From Actinomycetes bacterium (GTDB lineage Bacteria > Actinomycetota > Actinomycetes > Propionibacteriales > Propionibacteriaceae), in NCBI GenBank assembly GCA_023387135.1, contig JAEWIK010000278.1, forward strand, positions 1 to 10,610: a stretch of 10,610 bases of DNA, given 5' to 3'. The position numbers and the translations under genes are program-made. The notes below the pieces were generated by a model, which was not told the origin of the DNA, made no database searches, and was given only the letters and a program-made list of their open reading frames with translations. Below, piece after piece: positions 1 to 5,376 of this stretch (positions within the stretch are counted from its first letter, which is position 1; each line of letters opens with the position of its first letter).

Positions 1-629
1 CCATGCGCGTGGTGTGGGCGCGCGACGTGGGCGACGACTCCGACTCGACGATGGTGCTCTCCGAGGAACCCGACGGCGTCTTCCTCTACCACGCCAACAC
101 CCTCGACAAGCGGGGGCACTCGGGCACCGACAACTTCACCTACCTGCGCAAGATCGACGCGCTGAGCGGCAAGCTCGTGTGGGAGCACAAGGTGCCGACA
201 GTCGCTTCCTACCCGAACAACGGCGGCGCGCTGGCCAGCGTGGCGCTCGGCACCGGTGAGGTCTCCGACCTCGTCATCTTCGACGTCGCGAAGACCACCG
301 AGCCTTCGTTCTGCGTGTTCGGCAAGTGCATCGGTGACTTCGGCGGCGACATCCTGGCGCTGGACAAGAAGACCGGCCAGGTGGCCTGGACGAGGCACCT
401 GACGCGGTACTCGTGGAGTTCGCCGGTGCTCTTCCAGGGCAAGGACGGCCACTCCTACGGCATCTTCGCCGACGCCGGCGGCCTGCTCCACCTGTTCGAT
501 CCCAACACCGGCTCCGACTACTCGACGCTCAGCCTGGGCAAGAACATCGAGGCGTCGCCGGCGATCTACGACAACATGCTGGTCGTCGCCTCCTACGACA
601 AGAAGATCTTCGGAGTGAAGATCAGCTAG
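1..629 (+). CDS. PQQ-like beta-propeller repeat protein, C-terminal part (5' end outside window)
   Basis: The reading frame is open from the left edge, so the ATG at 3 is probably internal and the real start lies outside; the stop is TAG 627-629. About 208 residues are visible. They hold several blade-type repeats with the PQQ/YVTN-like pattern of a hydrophobic strand, then D-x-x-[ST]-G, then W or a hydrophobic: 'KIDALSGKLVWEHKV', 'LALDKKTGQVAWTRHL' and 'HLFDPNTGSDYSTLSLG', closing with 'VVASYDKKIFGVKI'. Proteins of this kind are usually secreted or membrane-anchored and bind quinone cofactors, act as scaffolds, or have no enzymatic role. No PQQ ligands can be assigned here. Two cysteines in 'CVFGKC' are spaced to form a disulfide, which fits an extracytoplasmic location. 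Any signal peptide or membrane anchor would be upstream. Family call is fairly sure; function unknown. Confidence 0.75.
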   Translation, partial: MRVVWARDVGDDSDSTMVLSEEPDGVFLYHANTLDKRGHSGTDNFTYLRKIDALSGKLVWEHKVPTVASYPNNGGALASVALGTGEVSDLVIFDVAKTTEPSFCVFGKCIGDFGGDILALDKKTGQVAWTRHLTRYSWSSPVLFQGKDGHSYGIFADAGGLLHLFDPNTGSDYSTLSLGKNIEASPAIYDNMLVVASYDKKIFGVKIS

Positions 630-631
630 CC

Positions 632-647
632 CGCCCGTCGACGGGCG
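632..647. terminator. Perfect 16-bp palindrome after the propeller gene, possible terminator
   Basis: CGCCCGTC followed directly by its reverse complement GACGGGCG, three bases after the TAG stop. In RNA it would fold as a stem of about 6 bp with a 4-nt loop. A second weak hairpin follows (GAGGG 647-651 with CCCTC 660-664). There is no proper T-run, only TTCTT about 670, so an intrinsic terminator is plausible but not classic. The remaining bases up to 728 show no gene that I can support. Confidence 0.4.
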
Positions 648-728
648 AGGGCTTCCTGACCCTCCCCGTTCTTCAGTCCGACCTCGGCCATCGGCCCCGA
701 ATGAGGGCTCGCGCATGCTGAATTCTTC

Positions 729-741
729 TTAGCATCGCTAG
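729..741 (+). promoter_or_regulatory. Operator-like dyad O1 (TTAGCATCGCTAG)
   Basis: The core TAGC-ATC-GCTA is itself an inverted repeat with a 3-bp centre. The same 13 bases recur in inverted orientation at 761-773. O1 lies just upstream of the predicted -35 box (748-753). Centre-to-centre distance to O2 is 32 bp, about three helical turns, so dimers bound at the two sites would sit on the same face of the DNA. The binding protein is unknown. Confidence 0.6.
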
Positions 742-747
742 AGTTGC

Positions 748-776
748 TTGTCTGGCATCCCTAGCGATGCTAACCT
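748..776 (+). promoter_or_regulatory. Promoter of the 40-residue ORF (TTGTCT-17-TAACCT)
   Basis: A -35 box TTGTCT (748-753) and a -10 box TAACCT (771-776) are separated by 17 bp. The -10 fits the actinobacterial TANNNT pattern and is identical to the one proposed in front of the thi operon. The start of transcription would be about 783, leaving a leader of about 33 nt that contains the Shine-Dalgarno. Operator O2 (761-773) covers the spacer and the first half of the -10, so a bound protein would block RNA polymerase. Confidence 0.55.
761..773 (-). promoter_or_regulatory. Operator-like dyad O2 (CTAGCGATGCTAA)
   Basis: Exact reverse complement of O1 (729-741); its core is TAGC-GAT-GCTA. It overlaps the predicted -10 box at 771-776, the classic position for repression. 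I found no third copy in the window, so the pair is specific to this promoter. Confidence 0.6.
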
Positions 777-815
777 CGACGAGGTCAGGGAGTTGGACAA
801 GAGGAGGTGCCTGAC

Positions 816-938
816 ATGAGTGCAGTACGAGGAACCATGCGCGGCATAGTCCGTTTCCTCACCGGCGGTCTGGCCGCCGGCGTCCAGAGTGAAGCCACGG
901 TGACGGTGCTCTCGGTTCTCGAAGAGCGGGAGCGCTGA
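816..938 (+). CDS. 40-residue small protein behind a twin-operator promoter
   Basis: ATG 816, TGA 936-938, 40 residues. The start is supported by AGGAGGTG (802-809), an eight-base match to the 16S rRNA tail, 6 nt from the ATG, and by the promoter at 748-776. An in-frame ATG at 837 (Met8) has only a weaker GAGGA upstream. The product begins 'MSAVRGTMRGIVRFLTGG', continues through a small hydrophobic Gly/Ala stretch (LTGGLAAGV), and ends with a beta-prone 'ATVTVLSVLEERER'. The N-terminal half is basic and the last seven residues are charged. I do not recognise a family. It is too short for a complete standard DNA-binding repressor, so it need not be the protein that binds the operators. It could be a regulatory peptide, a small membrane-associated protein, or the remnant of a longer gene. 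The next ORF starts 38 nt downstream with its own promoter. Confidence 0.6.
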   Translation: MSAVRGTMRGIVRFLTGGLAAGVQSEATVTVLSVLEERER

Positions 939-963
939 TCTGACCCCGATGCCGGTCGCCCGG

Positions 964-969
964 TAGTGT
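964..969 (+). promoter_or_regulatory. -10 box TAGTGT for a leaderless transcript
   Basis: TAGTGT matches TANNNT and lies 7 nt before GTG 977, the spacing expected when transcription starts on the first base of the start codon. No convincing -35 box or Shine-Dalgarno is present, which also fits leaderless initiation in Actinomycetota. Confidence 0.45.
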
Positions 970-976
970 GCGGTCC

Positions 977-1189
977 GTGTTGACGACATCGCAGGCTGCT
1001 GAGCTTGCAGACATGCCCACTGAGCAGTTCCGCTCGGCGATGTCCAAGGAGCGCAAGAACGGCAAGGAGTTCCACGCGCCCAAAGACAAGTGGCCCGACA
1101 AGCGAACCCCGATGTGGGACGAGGACCGCGTGCGCGACTGGGCGAAGGCCCGCAAGAAGCGGAAGAAGCGCAAGAAGCACGACTCCTGA
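977..1189 (+). CDS. Small excisionase/MerR-like helix-turn-helix protein with Lys/Arg tail
   Basis: Start chosen at GTG 977 because a TAGTGT -10 box ends 7 nt before it and no Shine-Dalgarno serves any start; an in-frame GTG at 968 would add three residues. The product is about 70 residues. The opening 'LTTSQAAELADMPTEQFR' is typical of AlpA/excisionase-type winged helices (L-T-x-x-Q-A-A-E-L-x-x-x-x-x-x-x-F-R). A wing segment with 'WPDKRTPMWDEDRVRDWAKAR' follows, where 'P-x-W-D-E-D-x-V-x-x-W' is the usual last part of such folds. It ends in a highly basic tail, KKRKKRKKH at 60-68, encoded by a tandem 9-nt repeat. Such proteins usually bind DNA as recombination directionality factors or small regulators, but no integrase or att site is in view. 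It is a reasonable though unproven candidate to bind the twin operators just upstream. Family moderately sure, role unknown. Confidence 0.65.
   Translation: MLTTSQAAELADMPTEQFRSAMSKERKNGKEFHAPKDKWPDKRTPMWDEDRVRDWAKARKKRKKRKKHDS
1154..1180 (+). repeat. Three tandem 9-nt units AAGAAGCxx encoding Lys-Lys-Arg/His
   Basis: AAGAAGCGG, AAGAAGCGC and AAGAAGCAC stand in direct succession at the 3' end of the HTH gene, encoding KKR-KKR-KKH. The unit is in frame, so gain or loss of a copy would only change the length of the basic tail. Confidence 0.85.
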
Positions 1190-1269
1190 CGGCCGGCATC
1201 CCGCTGCTTGGCGACGAGGTTCGATCATTGCCTCTCGACCAGGTTGGCCCGGGGAGGCAGAGTGGGGCC

Positions 1270-2508
1270 ATGACAGTGCGCTATCTCATCGTGGGCGGGG
1301 GCCTCGCCGCCGCGCGGGCGGCCGAGGGCATCCGCGAGGTCGACCCTGACGGCGACGTCACCATCATCGGCGCCGAGCAACGGCTGCCCTATGAGCGTCC
1401 GCCGCTGTCGAAGGGCATCCTGCTGGGGTCCGACGAGGCCGACACAGCGTTCACCCACCCGGCCGGCTGGTACGACGACCAGCACATAACAGTCCGGACC
1501 GGCGAGACAGTCGACGCCATCGATCCCGCCGCGCACACCGCGACCCTGGCGGGCGGCGAAGAGCTCGCCTGGGACCGCCTGCTGCTCGCCACCGGCGCCT
1601 CGGTCCGCGCGCTCGACGTGCCCGGCGGCGACCTGCCGGGCGTCAGGTACCTCAGGACCCTCGACGACTGCCTGGGCCTGCTCGACGATCTGAAGGCGGG
1701 CGGGGACGTCGTCGTCATCGGGGCGAGCTGGATCGGCCTGGAGGTCACGGCTGCCGCCCGCACCCACGGCGCGAACGTGACTGTCGTCGGCCCCGGGCCC
1801 GAACCGCTGCACTCGGTGCTCGGCGAACAGGTCGGGGCCTGGTTCAGGCGGCTCCACGAGTCGCGCGGCGTCACCTTCAAGCTGGGGACGCGGGTGGCCC
1901 GCGTCGAGGGAGAGGACGCCGTGACGGGCGTCGTCACCGACGCGGGCGAGACCCTTCCCGCCCGGCTCGTGGTGGCGGGAGTCGGCGTGGTGCCCGTCAC
2001 CGAGCTCGCCGAGGCCGCCGGTGCCGAGGTCGACAACGGCATCCTCACCGACGCTGCGCTCCGCACGTCCCTGCCCGACGTCTGGGCCGCGGGCGACGTC
2101 GCGAGGTGGGACAACCCCGCCGTCGGGACGCACGTCCGCGTGGAGCACTGGGCGAACGCCCTGGACGGCGGGTTCGCCGCCGGCAGGTCCATGGCGGGCG
2201 CCGAGGTCAGCTACGACCCGCTGCCGTTCTTCTTCTCCGACCAGTACGACGCGGGCATGGAGTACGCCGGGTACGTCCCGAAGGACGCCGGCGCCGAGGT
2301 CGTGGTGCGCGGAGACCTGGCGTCCGAGGCGTTCATGGCGTTCTGGGTGGTGGACGAAGGGGCGGGCGTGCGCGTCCTCGCGGGCATGCACGTCAACACC
2401 TGGGACACGATGGACGCCGTGCAGGGCCTCATCCGCTCCGGCAAGCCCGTCGCGCGCGACAGGCTCGCGGACCCGGACGTCCCCCTCGAACAACTCACCG
2501 AGGGCTGA
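1270..2508 (+). CDS. FAD-dependent NAD(P)H oxidoreductase, ferredoxin/rubredoxin reductase type
   Basis: ATG 1270, TGA 2506-2508, 412 residues, the usual length for the family. GGGGAGG (1251-1257) lies 12 nt upstream and is a rather distant Shine-Dalgarno; the frame extends further up but overlaps the HTH gene without a better start. It would pass electrons from NAD(P)H through FAD to a ferredoxin-like protein in the cytoplasm. An N-terminal Rossmann FAD motif (GGGLAA 9-14, acidic E36) is followed by 'PYERPPLSK' (40-48), 'LLATGA' (105-110), a second Rossmann domain (VVVIGASWIG 147-156), the FAD-ribityl motif 'WAAGD' (272-276) and a C-terminal reductase domain ('VEHWANAL', 'LPFFFSDQYD'). In the NAD(P)-binding loop the common GxGxxG reads GASWIG, and the acidic residue usually following the second strand is replaced (TVVGPGPEPL). 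No ferredoxin, Rieske or P450 partner gene is visible, so the acceptor is unknown. Confidence 0.9.
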   Translation: MTVRYLIVGGGLAAARAAEGIREVDPDGDVTIIGAEQRLPYERPPLSKGILLGSDEADTAFTHPAGWYDDQHITVRTGETVDAIDPAAHTATLAGGEELAWDRLLLATGASVRALDVPGGDLPGVRYLRTLDDCLGLLDDLKAGGDVVVIGASWIGLEVTAAARTHGANVTVVGPGPEPLHSVLGEQVGAWFRRLHESRGVTFKLGTRVARVEGEDAVTGVVTDAGETLPARLVVAGVGVVPVTELAEAAGAEVDNGILTDAALRTSLPDVWAAGDVARWDNPAVGTHVRVEHWANALDGGFAAGRSMAGAEVSYDPLPFFFSDQYDAGMEYAGYVPKDAGAEVVVRGDLASEAFMAFWVVDEGAGVRVLAGMHVNTWDTMDAVQGLIRSGKPVARDRLADPDVPLEQLTEG

Positions 2509-2517
2509 GCGCTCAGC
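2504..2517. other. 14-bp palindrome containing both convergent stop codons
   Basis: GCTGAGC followed by GCTCAGC, perfectly symmetric, spans the 4-bp gap between the oxidoreductase and the HerA-like gene. Each strand reads TGA from it. As RNA it makes only a short stem and there is no T-run, so a bidirectional terminator function is weakly supported. Confidence 0.4.
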
Positions 2518-4105
2518 GTCGCCGGGCGGTCCCCAGCACGTCGCGCAGGATCTGCCCGCCGGTGCGGAGCACCTGGTCGCGGAAGCCCGCCGACTGGACT
2601 GTCTTCTCCAGCCACGTCTTCTCCTCGGTGCGCCTGCGGGTGGGCCGGGGCTCCCGGTACTCGCTGTACTGCGGCTCGCGCGGCTGCTGCGTCGGCTCGG
2701 CGCGTCGTTGCCTGGAGGACGCCTTCTCCTCGGCCTCGCGCCTGGCGGCCTCGGCCCCCGCTGCCAGCTTGCCGGCGAGGATCTCGTAGGCGGACTGGCG
2801 GTCGATCGCCGCGCCGTAGCGCGCCATCATCGCCGACCCGGCGACGCCCGCGGTCATCCACTCGGCGGGCATCGGATCCATGGATGCCTCGGGTGCGCGC
2901 ATCCGCGTCCAGGCGACGGGGGTCGGCGCACCGTTGGGGTTGAGGACCGTCACGACGGCCTCGCCGATGCCGAGCTGCTGCAGCACCTGCTCGAGGTCGT
3001 AGTCGGAGTACGGGTAGGTCGAGACCGTCGCCTTCAGCGCCTTGGCGTCGTTGGGGGTGTGAGCCCGCAACTGGTGCTGCACCCGCGACCCGAGCTGTGC
3101 GAGGACCTCCTCCGGGACGTCCTTGGGAGTCTGGGTGACGAAGAACACGCCGACCCCCTTGCTGCGGATGAGGCGGACGGTCTGCGCGATGGCTTCGAGG
3201 AACGCCTTCGAGGCGTCGGCGAACAGCAGGTGGGCCTCGTCGAAGAAGAACACCAGCTTGGGCTTGTCCAGGTCTCCTACCTCGGGCAGGTCGTGGAACA
3301 GGTCGGCGAGCAGCCACATCAGGAAGGTCGAGAAGATCGCCGGGCGGTCCTGCAGGTTGGGCAGTTCCAGCAGGGAGACGACTCCCCGTCCGTCAGGCAG
3401 GACCCTGATCAGGTCGGCGGTGTCGAACTCAGGCTCGCCGAAGAAGGCGCCGGCGCCCTGCGACTCCAGCGTGAGAATGTTCCGCAGGATGACGCCGACG
3501 GTCGCCGAGGAGACGCCGCCGATCGACTTCAGCTCGTTCTTGCCCTCGTCGGACGTCAGGTAGTTGAGGACCGAGCGCAGGTCCTCCAGGTCGAGCAGGG
3601 CCAGGCCGTTGGAGTCGGCGTAGTGGAAGACGAGCCCGAGGGTCGACTCCTGGGTCTCGTTGAGGCCCAGCACCTTCGACAGCAGGATCGGCCCGAAGCT
3701 CGACACTGTGGCGCGCAGCGGCACTCCCGTCCCGACTCCTCCGAGGGCGTAGAACTCCGTCGGCGCGCCCTTGGCCTGCCACGCCTGGCCGATCTTCTGG
3801 GTCCGCGCGAGCAGCTTGTCGTTGGGCGTCCCCGGCAGCGCGATGCCCGACAGGTCGCCCTTGATGTCGGCGGCGAACACGGCCACCCCCGCTGCCGAGA
3901 CCTGCTCGGCCATGAGTTGCAGGGTCTTCGTCTTGCCCGTGCCCGTCGCGCCGGCGATCAGCCCGTGACGGTTCAACATCGACAGCGAGATGCGCACCTT
4001 GGCGTCGGGGACGGGCTCGCCGTCTTCGAGGAGCACTCCGAGTTCGATCGACGCGGTGTCGAAGGTGTAGCCCTCGATCACCTTCTGCGTCCATTCCCCA
4101 GTCAT
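2513..4105 (-). CDS. HerA-like helicase / DUF853 family P-loop ATPase (YjgR type)
   Basis: ATG at 4103-4105 on the minus strand, stop 2513-2515, 530 residues, close to the size of E. coli YjgR and its DUF853 relatives. Walker A is GATGTGKT (52-59), Walker B is LVFFFDEAH with D289/E290, and the polar sensor 'FFVTQTPKD' (321-329) follows. A conserved arginine region 'SRVQHQLRAHTP' (340-351) may supply the arginine finger. These are FtsK/HerA-clade features, which suggests a ring-shaped ATPase acting on DNA or a macromolecular substrate, but the cellular role of DUF853 proteins is not established. Residues about 445-505 are a low-complexity Arg/Glu/Pro linker, followed by a conserved C-terminal helix ('TWLEKTVQSAGFRDQVLR'). 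The protein contains no cysteine. No Shine-Dalgarno is evident before the start. It diverges from the TPP-controlled thi operon and no nuclease (NurA) neighbour is present. Confidence 0.88.
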   Translation of the reverse strand: MTGEWTQKVIEGYTFDTASIELGVLLEDGEPVPDAKVRISLSMLNRHGLIAGATGTGKTKTLQLMAEQVSAAGVAVFAADIKGDLSGIALPGTPNDKLLARTQKIGQAWQAKGAPTEFYALGGVGTGVPLRATVSSFGPILLSKVLGLNETQESTLGLVFHYADSNGLALLDLEDLRSVLNYLTSDEGKNELKSIGGVSSATVGVILRNILTLESQGAGAFFGEPEFDTADLIRVLPDGRGVVSLLELPNLQDRPAIFSTFLMWLLADLFHDLPEVGDLDKPKLVFFFDEAHLLFADASKAFLEAIAQTVRLIRSKGVGVFFVTQTPKDVPEEVLAQLGSRVQHQLRAHTPNDAKALKATVSTYPYSDYDLEQVLQQLGIGEAVVTVLNPNGAPTPVAWTRMRAPEASMDPMPAEWMTAGVAGSAMMARYGAAIDRQSAYEILAGKLAAGAEAARREAEEKASSRQRRAEPTQQPREPQYSEYREPRPTRRRTEEKTWLEKTVQSAGFRDQVLRTGGQILRDVLGTARRR

Positions 4106-4148
4106 GGCCGAAAGACTGTCACAGCGAAGGGCCGAGCAACAGGACTGG

Positions 4149-4154
4149 TAACCT
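4149..4154 (+). promoter_or_regulatory. -10 box TAACCT of the thi operon
   Basis: TAACCT fits TANNNT and would place the transcript start near 4161, immediately before the TPP aptamer begins. I see no good -35 hexamer at the expected distance, so the call rests on the -10 and its position. Confidence 0.45.
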
Positions 4155-4161
4155 TGGCCCG

Positions 4162-4248
4162 CAGACAGGGGAGCGCCGCAGGGGCGCTGAGAGTGCGGAC
4201 ACGCAGACCCTCGAACCTGATCCGGTTAGTACCGGTGGAGGGAGTCGG
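4162..4248 (+). ncRNA. TPP riboswitch aptamer (THI element)
   Basis: The two near-invariant THI elements are present: GCTGAGAG (4186-4193), and CGAACCTGATCCGG with its surroundings (4212-4225), followed by TTAGTACCGGTGGAGGGAGTC (4226-4246). Pairings I can draw are closing helix GAC/GTC (4164-4166 with 4244-4246), AGCGCC/GGCGCT (4172-4177 with 4183-4188), TGCG/CGCA (4194-4197 with 4202-4205), CCCTC/GAGGG (4208-4212 with 4238-4242) and CCGG/CCGG (4222-4225 with 4232-4235). It binds thiamine pyrophosphate. It lies upstream of a thiamine-type ABC transporter, the commonest kind of target for this class. Confidence 0.93.
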
Positions 4249-4255
4249 GAATCTC

Positions 4256-4288
4256 CTCGGCAGGCGCCGAGCCCTCCGTTGAAGGAGG
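4256..4288 (+). promoter_or_regulatory. Riboswitch expression platform with Shine-Dalgarno-masking hairpin
   Basis: CTCGGC/GCCGAG (4256-4261 with 4266-4271) forms one hairpin. CCTCC (4273-4277) then pairs with GGAGG (4284-4288), the Shine-Dalgarno of thiB, across a 6-nt loop. The same CCCTCC (4272-4277) can instead pair with GGAGGG (4237-4242), which the ligand-bound aptamer holds in its own CCCTC/GAGGG helix. With TPP bound, CCCTCC is therefore free to mask the ribosome site; without TPP it is captured upstream. There is no terminator T-run, so the switch is probably translational. Confidence 0.65.
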
Positions 4289-4293
4289 ATGCA

Positions 4294-5376
4294 ATGTTCC
4301 ATCGCAAGAAGGTCGTGCTCGGGGCCGCGCTGGCCGCCGCCGCACTGGTGGTGACGGGGTGCTCCGGCGCACCGGCCGCCAGCCAGCCGGCGTCGCAGCC
4401 GGCGAGCTCGGCACCGACCGAGAGCCAGACGCTGACCGTCCTGACTCACGACAGCTTCGCGCTGCCGCAGGAGACGCTCGACGCCTTCGCCAAGGAGACC
4501 GGCTACAAGGTCACCTACTCGGCCCCGGGAGACGCCGGCACCGTGGTGAACCAGCTCATCCTCTCCAAGGACGCCCCGCTGGGCGACGTCGTGTTCGGCA
4601 TCGACAACACCTTCGCCACCCGGGCCACCGACGCCGGCGTGCTGAGCCCGTACAGCTCGCCAGCCTTGCCCGCGGCCGCCGACGCCTGGGCGGCTGACGT
4701 GAACGGCGCGCTCACCCCGATCGACTACGGGGACGTCTGCCTGAACGCCGACGCCGACTGGTTCGCCGGCCACAAGCTGGCCATCCCGCAGACCTTCGAC
4801 GACCTGCTCAAGCCCGAGTACAAGGACCTGCTGGTCGTCGAGAATCCTGCCTCGTCCTCGCCCGGCCTCTCGATGCTGCTGGCGACAGTCGCCGCCAAGG
4901 GCGAGCCCGGTTACCTCGACTACTGGAAGGCGCTGAAGGCCAACGGCCTCAAGGTCACTCCCGGATGGACGGAGGCGTACACGGTCGAGTTCTCCGGCTC
5001 CGAAGGCAAGGGCGACCGTCCGCTCGTGCTGAGCTACGCCAGTTCGCCCGCGTCCGAGATTCGCGGCGACGGCCAGCCGCAGACGGTGAACCTGCCCCAG
5101 ACCTGCCTGCGGCAGGTCGAGTACGCCGGGGTCATAGCCGGTGCCCAGAACGAGGTCGGCGCCAGGAAGTTCATCGACTGGCTGCTGAGCAAGGACGTCC
5201 AGCAGCAGATCCCCGACAACATGTGGATGTACCCGGTCGACGACTCGGTGGCCTTGCCGGACGCGTGGGCGACGTTCGGTGCAGCGGTGGAAGAGCCGTG
5301 GCACGTGCCCGCGTCCGAGATCTCCGCCAAGCGCGACACCTGGATCAAGGACTGGACGGCGACGGTCATCGGATGA
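4294..5376 (+). CDS. thiB: Thiamine ABC transporter substrate-binding lipoprotein
   Basis: ATG 4294 with AAGGAGG (4282-4288) 5 nt upstream; TGA 5374-5376; 360 residues. A TTG at 4279 would precede the Shine-Dalgarno and is unlikely. The first 23 residues form a lipoprotein signal: basic MFHRKK, a hydrophobic Ala/Leu/Val core, and lipobox VTGC with Cys23. A Ser/Pro/Ala/Gln linker to about residue 45 follows, then a periplasmic-binding-protein fold of the ThiB/TbpA group. Telling stretches are 'LTVLTHDSFALPQETLDAF' (47-65), 'DVVFGIDNTFATRA' (98-111), 'TPIDYGDVCLN', and 'VLSYASSPASE' near the far lobe. It should capture thiamine or a phosphorylated form outside the membrane and hand it to ThiP. 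Control by the upstream TPP riboswitch fits. Its stop overlaps the thiP start (ATGA). The exact ligand form cannot be read from sequence. Confidence 0.92.
   Translation: MFHRKKVVLGAALAAAALVVTGCSGAPAASQPASQPASSAPTESQTLTVLTHDSFALPQETLDAFAKETGYKVTYSAPGDAGTVVNQLILSKDAPLGDVVFGIDNTFATRATDAGVLSPYSSPALPAAADAWAADVNGALTPIDYGDVCLNADADWFAGHKLAIPQTFDDLLKPEYKDLLVVENPASSSPGLSMLLATVAAKGEPGYLDYWKALKANGLKVTPGWTEAYTVEFSGSEGKGDRPLVLSYASSPASEIRGDGQPQTVNLPQTCLRQVEYAGVIAGAQNEVGARKFIDWLLSKDVQQQIPDNMWMYPVDDSVALPDAWATFGAAVEEPWHVPASEISAKRDTWIKDWTATVIG

Noticed and set aside
1090..1269. N-terminal extension of the FAD reductase to the GTG at 1090
   Set aside because: It would overlap the HTH gene, its translation is unlike any reductase, and the FAD motif is in the normal place with the ATG at 1270.
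738..1271. Minus-strand open frame across the operator/small-gene region
   Set aside because: Composition is Ser/Arg/Pro-rich with no domain, and it runs through the promoter, operators and Shine-Dalgarno of the plus-strand small ORF.
1225..2493. Minus-strand open frame opposite the FAD reductase
   Set aside because: Shadow of a well-supported gene; no ribosome site and no recognisable domain.
2021..4282. Very long plus-strand open frame opposite the HerA-like gene
   Set aside because: Arg/Gly/Pro-rich low-complexity translation with no motif; it overlaps the ATPase gene with clear Walker motifs on the other strand. High GC makes such shadows common.
4383..4407. Repeated CAGCCGGCG in the thiB linker
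   Set aside because: Two imperfect copies within a low-complexity Ser/Pro/Ala/Gln linker; expected from composition and not a separate element.
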